In this document: one piece after another, positions 1 to 5,088 of the stretch | How positions within the stretch are numbered: position 1 is the stretch's first letter | Layout of the letters: the number at the start of each line of letters is the position of its first letter | Source: Bifidobacterium breve | GTDB lineage: Bacteria; Actinomycetota; Actinomycetes; S36-B12 | DNA length: 5,088 nt | Direction: 5' to 3' | Assembly (NCBI GenBank): GCA_945870085.1 | Contig: CAMBQX010000131.1 | Span: 1-5,088 of the forward strand | Translations under genes and position numbers: made by a program | The notes under the pieces: generated by a model | The model's database searches: none | What the model was told of the DNA's origin: nothing | What the model saw: the letters and a program-made list of their open reading frames with translations, nothing else

Positions 1-467
1 AAGGCCGCAAGATTGGCAGTGGACTCACCGCGGGAGATTCGCCAAGCCCATTCACGTTTAATGGAAGCAGCAAATCCAAGTTCGAGGATGGTGTTGAATG
101 CGCCGTCGGAATACTCAAGGACTGAGCCGAGCACTCGGTCGAGTTCAGCAGAGGTAATGGAATTAAGGGGTATCCGGCCCGTTAGGTAGATGTCACCGAG
201 GTGGTCGATGGCAAATGAGACGGCATACATGCGCCTATTACGTTCGAGTAGCCACCGATAAACGCCTTCGTGATTTTCTTCAGGATTGCGTGATACAAAT
301 GCATTTATGGTTATGGCGTGGGAGCCAACCGTCAAGGACATATTGGTTTGTAGTTTGTGCTCCCCCGGCAAAGTGATCACAAATGTGTCTTGGCCAGATT
401 GCTCATAGGTAAGTTCGCACGATTTGAGATATTGGCCAATGAAAGTGATGGGTTCGGTGTTTGTCAT
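1..467 (-). CDS. YbjN-domain protein (Rv0487-like), 3' end cut off by the window
   Basis: I translated this open frame by hand from ATG at 467 to the left edge: 155 codons with no stop. The product has no signal peptide or membrane segment. It resembles the actinobacterial YbjN family, which has a fold like type III secretion chaperones and sits next to mshA in mycobacteria (Rv0487) and relatives. Recognisable stretches are VYRWLLERNRRMYAVSFAID (about residues 69-88), HLGDIYLTGRIPL (89-101) and a C-terminal part with ELGFAASIKREW and SRGEST (129-150). Family members end soon after this last motif, so probably only a few residues are missing. It starts 16 bases after the mshA stop, with only a weak purine stretch (GAGCGAA) ahead of the ATG, which suggests translation coupled to mshA. 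The biochemical role is unknown; a chaperone-like or protein-binding role is only suggested by the fold. Confidence 0.85.
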   Translation of the reverse strand, partial: MTNTEPITFIGQYLKSCELTYEQSGQDTFVITLPGEHKLQTNMSLTVGSHAITINAFVSRNPEENHEGVYRWLLERNRRMYAVSFAIDHLGDIYLTGRIPLNSITSAELDRVLGSVLEYSDGAFNTILELGFAASIKREWAWRISRGESTANLAA

Positions 468-483
468 AGTTCGCTCATGGGCC

Positions 484-1773
484 TTAACCGGGTAGTGCGG
501 TAAGTTGGGCTGAAGATTGCCTGTTGGCTAGCGCTGCACGATAAGTAGCTATTAGTCCGGTGGTGGTTGTGCTCCACCCAAAAGTTGATGCGTGCATCCG
601 GGCACCGGCGGCAAGTTCATGTAGTCGTTCTGGGTTGTTAATTAAGGCGCCAATTGCCTGTGAGTAGTCGACTGGATCGTGGCTGCCGATAAGCACGCCA
701 CTCACGCCGTCGGCAACGGCGGTGCGAAGACCTCCGACACTTGATGCAACAACCGGAGTTGCGCAGGCTTGTGCCTCGACCGCAACGAGTCCGAAGGACT
801 CGGAGTATGAGGGCACTACAGCAATATCAGCGGCGCGATACCAGTCGGCGAGGGTTTGCCGGTCACCTGGTGGCTCAAAGCGGATAACGTCGGTGACACC
901 TAACTCATTCGCGAGATCCATAAGGGCGGTTGGGTGCTCGAGCCCGCTGCCTGATGGCCCGCCGCAAACCGTTATCACTAACCGATCACGAAGTGACGGG
1001 TCAGCGTGTACGAGATGGGCTGCCGCTTTGATCAAGATGTCTGGGGCTTTTAGTGGTTGAATGCGGCCCACGAACAAGAGCACAACCTGATCTTGCCGCA
1101 ATCCGAATCTGGCACGTGCCTGCCTTTTGTCACCCGGGGTGAAAACATCTAGATCGACTCCAGGGTGGACAACATCGACGCGACGTGGATCTGCTCCGTA
1201 CAAAGTAATCAGCTGGTCCGCTTCATCAATAGTGTTGGCAACAAGGCGATCGGCGGCGGCTATGACTTGTTCCTCGCCGATTACCCGCATTGGAGGTTCT
1301 GGGGTATCGCCTTCGGCTAGTTCGGCGTTCTTTACTTTCGCCATCGTGTGCATTGAATGCACGAGCGGCACATTCCACCTGTCTGCCGCTAGCCAGCCGA
1401 CTTGCCCTGATAGCCAATAGTGCGAGTGAATTAAATCGAACCAACCTTCTGGGTGGGCTGCCTCAACACGCATTACACCGGCCGAAACGGCGCATAACTG
1501 TGCGGGTAGATCTTGCTTGAGTAAGCCCTCGTAGGGGCCGGCAGTGATGTGGCGAACTTTCACACCCGGCATAAAGTCGATGACCGGGGCTAGGTCTGAG
1601 GAGGTGGCACGGGTGAAAATTTCAACCTCGATACCGCTCTCAGCCAATCGGCGCGCGGTCTCAACCACATAGACATTCATGCCACCCGCGTCGCCGGTGC
1701 CGGGTTGATCAAGTGGCGAAGTGTGAATGGAGAGCACCGCAATGCGTCGTGGGGCTTGCATACGGCGTGGCAT
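484..1773 (-). CDS. mshA: D-inositol-3-phosphate glycosyltransferase (mycothiol biosynthesis)
   Basis: MshA catalyses the first committed step of mycothiol synthesis: it transfers GlcNAc from UDP-GlcNAc to 1L-myo-inositol-1-phosphate in the cytoplasm. The 429-residue product is a GT-B, family GT4 retaining glycosyltransferase of normal length. The N-terminal acceptor domain (about 10-210) has HTSPLDQPGTGDAGGMNVYV (17-36), including the GGMN loop, then K86, HSHYWLSGQVGWLA (116-129) with Y119, T143 in HTMAKVKN, and R163; family knowledge assigns residues of this kind to binding the inositol phosphate. The C-terminal nucleotide-sugar domain has VGRIQPLKAPD (235-245, R237 and K242), GGPSGSG (271-277) and SESFGLVAVEAQA (324-336, E325 and E333), the GT4 donor-site signature. 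The start at 1773 is backed by GAAGGGAG nine bases upstream; an in-frame ATG at 1761 is less well placed. It lies 36 bases behind phoU and 16 ahead of the YbjN gene, probably in one operon. No key residue is missing. Confidence 0.96.
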   Translation of the reverse strand: MPRRMQAPRRIAVLSIHTSPLDQPGTGDAGGMNVYVVETARRLAESGIEVEIFTRATSSDLAPVIDFMPGVKVRHITAGPYEGLLKQDLPAQLCAVSAGVMRVEAAHPEGWFDLIHSHYWLSGQVGWLAADRWNVPLVHSMHTMAKVKNAELAEGDTPEPPMRVIGEEQVIAAADRLVANTIDEADQLITLYGADPRRVDVVHPGVDLDVFTPGDKRQARARFGLRQDQVVLLFVGRIQPLKAPDILIKAAAHLVHADPSLRDRLVITVCGGPSGSGLEHPTALMDLANELGVTDVIRFEPPGDRQTLADWYRAADIAVVPSYSESFGLVAVEAQACATPVVASSVGGLRTAVADGVSGVLIGSHDPVDYSQAIGALINNPERLHELAAGARMHASTFGWSTTTTGLIATYRAALANRQSSAQLTALPG

Positions 1774-1782
1774 GTGCAGTGT

Positions 1783-1790
1783 CTCCCTTC
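1783..1790 (-). promoter_or_regulatory. Ribosome binding site of mshA
   Basis: On the minus strand GAAGGGAG ends nine bases before the ATG at 1773, which favours that start over the in-frame ATG at 1761. The site lies in the 36-base gap after phoU. I see no hairpin terminator or convincing promoter in this gap, in keeping with read-through from phoU. Confidence 0.65.
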
Positions 1791-1809
1791 GGCCAGGGGT
1801 GAGTAATGT

Positions 1810-2472
1810 TTATGAAGTGATATTTACAGCGACGTACGGTTCGCCGGTTACGACATTTATCACGCGCCGCGTCACTGAAACGGCATGGTCTGCGTACCTC
1901 TCGTAATACCTCGACAGCAAGGTGACATCGATCGCTGCTTCGACGCCGTGCGCCCAGGAGGGTGACAGCACGATGGTAAAAAGTTCGCGGTGGCGAAAGT
2001 CCATTTCAGCATCGTGGCTCGCGATCTCACTCGCCAGCGAGACATCCTTCGTGGCGATCACTGCACCGGATTTAGAAACAATGGCCTCGGCGACACCTCC
2101 CATTATCGCGAAGGTTTCGCGGAGGTCTTGGGGCACGGCCGCATTTGGGTAACGCATTCGTGCTTGCTTAGCTACGTGTTCTGCGAGATCTCCCATGCGC
2201 TCGAGTGAGGCCGCAATTCGCAGTGCCCCAATAATCGAGCGCAACTCACTGCCCGTAGACCGCTTATCTTCCAGTAGCTCTAGGCATCGACTCTCTACGG
2301 CGCTGCACAAGGCGTCGATGTTGGCGTCCGCGTGGATGACTTTCTCGGCCAACGATAAATCCGCGTTGAGCAGGGATTGCGTCGCTAGGTTCATCGCAGA
2401 ACCAACCAGAGTTGTGATGGCCACGAGGTCGTTATTGACCAGTGTCAGAGGCCCTTGGTTGGCGGTTGCCAT
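1810..2472 (-). CDS. phoU: Phosphate signalling regulator PhoU
   Basis: PhoU is a cytoplasmic all-helical protein that links the phosphate importer to the phosphate-sensing kinase and holds the Pho response off when phosphate is plentiful. The 220-residue product consists of two PhoU repeats, the usual length. Each carries the metal-cluster type E/DxxxD signature in a matching setting: LERMGDLAEHVAK (90-102, E91 and D95) and YYERYADHAVSV (189-200, E191 and D195). Other family stretches are LVGSAMNLAT (22-31) and GVEAAIDVTLLSRYYER (176-192). The frame is open further upstream to an ATG at 2589, but the extra 39 residues are arginine-rich and unlike PhoU, while the ATG at 2472 has a strong AGGAGG six bases ahead, so 2472 is chosen. 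It is divergent from the senX3-regX3 pair, an arrangement also known in Streptomyces, and heads the operon with mshA. PhoU homologues can be duplicated in actinobacteria, so a second copy elsewhere is possible. Confidence 0.95.
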   Translation of the reverse strand: MATANQGPLTLVNNDLVAITTLVGSAMNLATQSLLNADLSLAEKVIHADANIDALCSAVESRCLELLEDKRSTGSELRSIIGALRIAASLERMGDLAEHVAKQARMRYPNAAVPQDLRETFAIMGGVAEAIVSKSGAVIATKDVSLASEIASHDAEMDFRHRELFTIVLSPSWAHGVEAAIDVTLLSRYYERYADHAVSVTRRVINVVTGEPYVAVNITS

Positions 2473-2478
2473 CGCTTT

Positions 2479-2484
2479 CCTCCT
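2479..2484 (-). promoter_or_regulatory. Strong ribosome binding site of phoU
   Basis: AGGAGG on the minus strand, followed by the six bases AAAGCG and then ATG at 2472. It is the strongest Shine-Dalgarno match in the window. It decides the phoU start against the longer frame beginning at 2589. Confidence 0.85.
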
Positions 2485-2518
2485 GGTTCGTGGTGGCGCC
2501 CTGCGCGTTCGGACACTT

Positions 2519-2524
2519 AGCGTA
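2519..2524 (-). promoter_or_regulatory. Possible -10 element for phoU operon
   Basis: On the minus strand the hexamer TACGCT fits the actinobacterial -10 pattern TANNNT. It would place transcription start near 2512, giving a leader of about 40 bases that includes the AGGAGG site. No good -35 hexamer lies 16-18 bases further up (the sequence there is close to CGGCAC). That would suit a promoter needing an activator, and the GTTCACC unit lies just upstream at 2548-2558. This is pattern matching only. Confidence 0.3.
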
Positions 2525-2572
2525 AGGGGTCGATCGGATTTGTGCCGCCAGGGTGAACTGAAGGAGGCTAAA

Positions 2573-2599
2573 AGGTTAAATATTCGCACCCGAGGTTAA
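2573..2599. repeat. Direct repeat AGGTTAA, two copies 20 bases apart
   Basis: AGGTTAA occurs on the plus strand at 2573-2579 and again at 2593-2599. Read on the other strand the copies are the TTAACCT cores of two of the candidate PHO-box units. The 20-base period is close to two helical turns, so a protein could contact both on one face. It is short enough that chance is not excluded. Confidence 0.4.
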
Positions 2600-2610
2600 T
2601 GCTGTGCGAA
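2583..2610. promoter_or_regulatory. Inverted repeat TTCGCAC / GTGCGAA in the divergent control region
   Basis: Perfect 7-base arms, TTCGCAC at 2583-2589 and GTGCGAA at 2604-2610, are separated by 14 bases, so their centres lie 21 bases apart, about two helical turns. The second copy of AGGTTAA lies between them. This geometry suits an operator for a dimeric regulator better than a terminator, because the loop is long and no T-run follows. The right arm overlaps one of the candidate PHO-box units, so the two readings compete for the same bases. Confidence 0.4.
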
Positions 2611-2659
2611 CTAACGACGACCGGTTGCCGCCTTATTCGTTTCTGGGGCGGTTACGGCC

Positions 2660-2665
2660 TATCCT
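2660..2665 (+). promoter_or_regulatory. Possible -10 element for a leaderless senX3 transcript
   Basis: TATCCT fits the actinobacterial -10 consensus TANNNT well. Counting six bases on places transcription start at about 2672, an in-frame GTG directly after the ATG at 2669. No Shine-Dalgarno sequence precedes either codon, so a leaderless message would explain how senX3 is translated. The -35 region is weak (TTCGTT at 2636-2641, 18-base spacing). If the upstream hydrophobic stretch is coding, this hexamer is instead part of the gene. Confidence 0.4.
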
Positions 2666-2668
2666 GCT

Positions 2669-3817
2669 ATGGTGGCAGGTCAGCGTGTGGCTCCGGTGGC
2701 GGGTTCCGCGCGCCTGGCGACCGCATCCCATCGCGATTCGCTGATGGGCTTGCCCGAGGAAGTCGTGCGAGTACTTAGTGTGCTCCCATCCGCATCGATT
2801 GTGGTGGCACCCGATGGCGCGGTGCTCCGAGCCAGTTCCCGCAGCATGGCCCTGGGCCTGGTAAGTCGAAATTTAGTCACTATCCCCGATATCTCGCACC
2901 TGATTGAACGGGTGATGGAGGACAACACCCCGCGCGAGCAAGAAATGCGAGTGCGCCGGCCACCACTTGGTCGTGAACTACTCGAGTTGCGAGTGCGGGT
3001 GGCGGCCCTGGGCACCGGTGCGCTGCTGGTTTTAATTGATGACTTAGCCGAAGAACGCAAAGTTGATGCGGTGCGTCGAGATTTCGTAGCCAATGTGAGT
3101 CACGAGTTGAAGACACCCGTTGGAGCCCTTGCGCTCTTGGCTGAAGCGGTGCTTGCGGCGAGTGATGACGCCGCGCAGGTTCGTCATTTTGCTGAGCGTA
3201 TGCAAATTGAAGCCGGGCGTCTCGGGAATTTAATTCAAGACGTAATCGACCTTTCGCGATTGCAGGGAGATGATCCGCTAACTCACGCCCAGGTAATCAA
3301 CGTCGATGAGATTGTCAATCGTGCGATCGATGAGGTCCGCACAATAGCTGCCAGCAGCGAAATTGAGTTCATCGAATCCATAAATAGTGATGGCACCGTT
3401 TACGGCGATCTCAGCCAAATCCAGACAGCGGTTCGCAATCTGCTGGCCAATGCCATTGCGTATTCGCCTACTTCAACAAAAGTGGCTATTGATACGCGGG
3501 TTGCTGGCGGTCTAATCGAGATCACCGTCAAGGACCAAGGGATCGGCATCCCTTCACATGAGCTTGACCGCGTGTTCGAGCGGTTTTACCGCGTCGACCC
3601 GGCCCGCTCACGCGTTACCGGTGGTACGGGCCTTGGGTTGGCCATCGTGAAGCACGTCTGCCAAAACCATGGAGGCGAATGCACCGTGTGGTCCGAAGTT
3701 GGCGTCGGCTCGAGTTTCACCCTGCGCTTGCCGGCCTATATTGTTCAACAATCTGGAGCCACGGATGAGTTCGCATGGGATGCTGTGGCGATTCCCGAAG
3801 AAGAGGTGGGCTCGTGA
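2669..3817 (+). CDS. senX3: Phosphate-sensing sensor histidine kinase, SenX3/PhoR type
   Basis: This kinase phosphorylates itself under phosphate limitation and passes the phosphate to RegX3. The 382 residues hold a PAS-like region (about 28-127, with VLSVLPSASIVVAPDGAVLRAS at its start), then the dimerisation/phosphoacceptor helix with SHELKTP (phosphoacceptor H145, 144-150), and the ATPase domain: N-box with N257 and N261 in RNLLANA, G1 DQGIGIP (289-295), F-box ERFYRVDPARSR (304-315) and G2 GGTGLGLAIVKH (318-329). All catalytic boxes are intact. Relatives in Mycobacterium and Streptomyces begin with one or two membrane helices; this version has none from its first ATG, although the frame upstream (from about 2624) reads as a hydrophobic stretch with no start codon. 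The start is therefore uncertain: ATG 2669, GTG 2672, or a site upstream reached by a frameshift. Its stop overlaps the regX3 start. Confidence 0.93.
   Translation: MVAGQRVAPVAGSARLATASHRDSLMGLPEEVVRVLSVLPSASIVVAPDGAVLRASSRSMALGLVSRNLVTIPDISHLIERVMEDNTPREQEMRVRRPPLGRELLELRVRVAALGTGALLVLIDDLAEERKVDAVRRDFVANVSHELKTPVGALALLAEAVLAASDDAAQVRHFAERMQIEAGRLGNLIQDVIDLSRLQGDDPLTHAQVINVDEIVNRAIDEVRTIAASSEIEFIESINSDGTVYGDLSQIQTAVRNLLANAIAYSPTSTKVAIDTRVAGGLIEITVKDQGIGIPSHELDRVFERFYRVDPARSRVTGGTGLGLAIVKHVCQNHGGECTVWSEVGVGSSFTLRLPAYIVQQSGATDEFAWDAVAIPEEEVGS
3801..3806 (+). promoter_or_regulatory. Ribosome binding site of regX3 inside the senX3 tail
   Basis: AAGAGG lies seven bases before the GTG at 3814, within the last codons of senX3. 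Together with the GTGA overlap of start and stop it supports translational coupling and decides the regX3 start against an in-frame ATG at 3775. Confidence 0.65.
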
Positions 3818-4494
3818 CTCGGATATTGGTCGTAGAAGATGAGGAGTCCTTCTCGGAGGCACTCTCGTTCATGCTGCGCCGCGAAGGCTACGAGGTAGCG
3901 GTAGCAGGTGATGGCCACAAGGCGTTGGAAGAGTTCGACAAAAATGGCGCCGATCTGATTCTGCTGGATCTCATGCTGCCGGGAGTTTCAGGCACCGAGG
4001 TGTGCCGACAGATACGTACCAAGTCACTGGTGCCGATCATTATGGTTACCGCAAAGGATGGCGAAGTCGACAAAGTTGTTGGGCTCGAGCTCGGCGCCGA
4101 TGACTACGTGACCAAACCATTTTCGTCGCGTGAGCTACTTGCCCGAGTTCGCGCAGTACTGCGCCGTCAAGGTGACTTTGAAGAAATGCTCCCGCTGGTG
4201 GTCGAGGCGGGGCCGGTGCGATTGGATATCGACCGTCACATTGTCAGTGTGCGCGGTGAGATGGTCGCAATGCCCCTTAAAGAGTTCGACCTCCTTGAAG
4301 TTCTGGTCCGCAACAGTGGCCGAGTGATAACTCGGTCGCAGTTAATTGACCGGGTGTGGGGCCACGACTACGTCGGCGACACCAAAACCCTAGATGTGCA
4401 CGTGAAGAGACTTCGGGCCAAGATTGAAGAGGATCCGGCGAACCCGGTGCACCTGCTAACCGTTCGTGGCCTCGGCTACAAGATGGAGAACTAG
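3814..4494 (+). CDS. regX3: Phosphate response regulator, RegX3/PhoP type (OmpR family)
   Basis: This DNA-binding response regulator is the partner of the upstream kinase and activates phosphate-scavenging genes. The 226-residue product is almost the same length as mycobacterial RegX3. The receiver domain (about 2-118) starts TRILVVEDEE, with acidic residues E8 and D9, the phosphorylated D52 in LLDLMLPG, T79 and K101 in VTKPF. The C-terminal winged helix (about 134-226) has the PLKEFDLLEVL segment (154-164), recognition region TKTLDVHVKRLRAKIE (190-205) and the wing VRGLGYKMEN at the end. The GTG start overlaps the senX3 stop as GTGA and is preceded by AAGAGG; the longer frame to 3775 adds 13 residues not found in the family. 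It is co-transcribed with senX3. The stop at 4492-4494 overlaps the stop of the convergent lipoprotein gene, with no room for a separate terminator. Confidence 0.96.
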   Translation: MTRILVVEDEESFSEALSFMLRREGYEVAVAGDGHKALEEFDKNGADLILLDLMLPGVSGTEVCRQIRTKSLVPIIMVTAKDGEVDKVVGLELGADDYVTKPFSSRELLARVRAVLRRQGDFEEMLPLVVEAGPVRLDIDRHIVSVRGEMVAMPLKEFDLLEVLVRNSGRVITRSQLIDRVWGHDYVGDTKTLDVHVKRLRAKIEEDPANPVHLLTVRGLGYKMEN

Positions 4495-5027
4495 CTAGCC
4501 GGTGGCAAAGTCGCTGGGTTAGGCGCGACCCCTTGGTAAATGCCGGCCGGTGGCACGGTTAAAACGTTTATCTCCACGATGCCGGCGTCGCGGAATTGTA
4601 TTTTCACGGGCACATACGTGCTCACCGGTGCGGTGAACTCATACGAATTGATCCAAACCGAACTGTTGAATCCAAAAGAGACTGCTGCCCCGGCGGCCAG
4701 CTCGCCACCCCCGGGTGTGACATAAACCGGCATCTTGTTGATCTCTAGGCCAATAAGTGAGTCAGCGGTGTCACCTTGATTGACCAAGGTGGTCAGAAGG
4801 GTCGCGGTACTGGAGCCATCGGGTCCAAGAACCAACGTGGCATTTTCGATGCGAATCTGCCCGATCTGAGCCTGGGTGCCGTCACCGGAGTTGGTGAGGC
4901 TCTGCTCATTGGTATTTGCCTTAAACCCGCTGTAGCACCCGCTTAAGGTGCCTGAGAGGGCGATTGCGATCGTCGCTAAGACCAGGGCATGGCGGGTGTT
5001 GCGCTTCAGGCGCGAAGAAGGGTTCAC
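4491..5027 (-). CDS. Secreted lipoprotein, LpqE-like
   Basis: The 178-residue product has a clear lipoprotein signal: a basic start (RLKRNTRH), a hydrophobic core (ALVLATIAIAL, 14-24) and a lipobox LSGC with lipidated C31, so the mature protein should be anchored on the outer face of the membrane. The mature part starts with a polar, Gly/Ser/Thr/Asn-rich linker (about 33-55), then a beta-rich domain (about 57-165) with IRIENATLVLGPDGSSTATL and VPVKIQFRDAGIVEINV, resembling the actinobacterial LpqE/DUF461 family related in fold to copper chaperones PCu(A)C. The mature chain has no histidine and only one methionine (M99), so the copper motif of PCu(A)C is absent. Mycobacterial lpqE is divergent from carD, and the gene here also faces an unseen rightward gene. 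The GTG start at 5027 has no Shine-Dalgarno sequence. Family assignment is by resemblance; the role is unknown. Confidence 0.8.
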   Translation of the reverse strand: MNPSSRLKRNTRHALVLATIAIALSGTLSGCYSGFKANTNEQSLTNSGDGTQAQIGQIRIENATLVLGPDGSSTATLLTTLVNQGDTADSLIGLEINKMPVYVTPGGGELAAGAAVSFGFNSSVWINSYEFTAPVSTYVPVKIQFRDAGIVEINVLTVPPAGIYQGVAPNPATLPPAS

Positions 5028-5034
5028 AGGCAGG

Positions 5035-5040
5035 AGGGTA
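5035..5040 (-). promoter_or_regulatory. Possible -10 element for a leaderless lipoprotein transcript
   Basis: On the minus strand TACCCT fits TANNNT and ends seven bases before the GTG at 5027, so transcription could begin at or next to the start codon. The bases in between are pyrimidine-rich with no ribosome binding site, which supports a leaderless message. No clear -35 hexamer is seen. Confidence 0.45.
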
Positions 5041-5067
5041 GCGGAGGAAATCGACTGGTTGCGCGCG

Positions 5068-5076
5068 TGGTATTCT
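5068..5076 (+). promoter_or_regulatory. Extended -10 promoter for a gene beyond the right edge
   Basis: TGG followed by TATTCT (5071-5076) matches an extended -10 (TGN-TANNNT) and predicts a rightward transcript starting near 5083. The -35 region is not recognisable. No start codon with a ribosome binding site follows within the window. By the conserved lpqE-carD neighbourhood the gene may be carD, but nothing of its coding sequence is present. Confidence 0.45.
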
Positions 5077-5088
5077 TAGCGCCTTCGA

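Larger units (their letters stand above)
2548..2611 (-). promoter_or_regulatory. Candidate PHO-box / RegX3 binding region
   Basis: PhoP/RegX3-type regulators bind direct 11-base repeats with a core like GTTCACC. On the minus strand GTTCACCCTGG (2558-2548) matches the core fully. Two units upstream, 22 bases away, is TTTAACCTTTT (2580-2570; 5 of 7 core bases), with a non-matching unit between them. Further up are ATTAACCTCGG (2600-2590; 5 of 7) and, exactly 11 bases from it, GTTCGCACAGC (2611-2601; 5 of 7). The two sets are offset by 9 rather than 11 bases. The position between divergent phoU and senX3 is where self-regulation by RegX3 would be expected. Matches are imperfect, so this remains a candidate. 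Confidence 0.4.

Noticed and set aside
722..1520. Plus-strand open frames of 76-112 codons opposite mshA
   Set aside because: They are antisense to a gene with full family conservation, have low-complexity Ser/Arg/Ala-rich products, and lack ribosome binding sites or recognisable domains.
2473..2589. 39-residue N-terminal extension of PhoU
   Set aside because: The extension is Arg-rich and unlike PhoU, and the strong AGGAGG before ATG 2472 explains the start.
2195..2599. Plus-strand open frame of 134 codons opposite the phoU start and control region
   Set aside because: It is antisense to conserved phoU codons and its product has no recognisable domain; the frame is open by composition.
3775..3813. 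13-residue N-terminal extension of RegX3 from ATG 3775
   Set aside because: RegX3 homologues start right before TRILVVEDE; GTG 3814 overlaps the senX3 stop and has a ribosome binding site.
4498..4554. Direct repeat GCCGGTGGC at 4498-4506 and 4546-4554
   Set aside because: Both copies encode a Pro-Pro-Ala in the lipoprotein tail; coding constraint explains the repeat.
5042..5069. GGAGGAAA on the plus strand followed by TTG 5059 and GTG 5067 as a rightward gene start
   Set aside because: The TTG frame stops after six codons and the GTG is about 20 bases from the purine run, too far; the GTG also lies just before the better -10 element.

Overview
The window looks like a chromosomal stretch from an actinobacterium. 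The evidence is the gene content: MshA of mycothiol biosynthesis (a thiol made essentially only by Actinobacteria), a SenX3/RegX3 (PhoR/PhoP) phosphate two-component pair, and an LpqE-type lipoprotein. Base composition is moderate; two lines counted by hand gave about 45% and 58% GC, lower than in Streptomyces or Mycobacterium. A small-genome or aquatic actinobacterial lineage is therefore possible, but this is inference. No mobile element, CRISPR array, tRNA or rRNA is visible.

Layout. Positions 1-2472 hold three genes read leftwards, in transcription order phoU (2472-1810), mshA (1773-484) and a YbjN-domain gene (467 to beyond the left edge). The gaps are 36 and 16 bases, so they are probably one operon. 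Positions 2473-2668 are a divergent control region containing candidate PHO-box-like 11-base units, a 7-base inverted repeat and -10-like hexamers. Positions 2669-4494 hold senX3 and regX3, read rightwards and overlapping by 4 bases. Positions 5027-4491 hold a lipoprotein gene read leftwards that converges on regX3; the two stop codons share a CTAG. Positions 5028-5088 are a divergent promoter region for the lipoprotein and for an unseen rightward gene. In mycobacteria lpqE is divergent from carD, so carD is the likely neighbour.

How the genes fit together. SenX3 and RegX3 sense and respond to phosphate limitation, and PhoU is the negative modulator that usually keeps the kinase quiet when phosphate is plentiful. 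MshA starts mycothiol synthesis from UDP-GlcNAc and 1L-myo-inositol-1-phosphate. It lies directly behind phoU, so phosphate status and thiol synthesis may share a transcript. The YbjN-like gene is the usual mshA neighbour in Actinobacteria.

The genes themselves are conserved and well understood; I see no convincing new system. The points worth a second look are the 5' end of senX3, where an in-frame hydrophobic stretch that resembles the family's membrane anchor lies upstream of the first possible start codon; the divergent control region; and signs of leaderless transcription.
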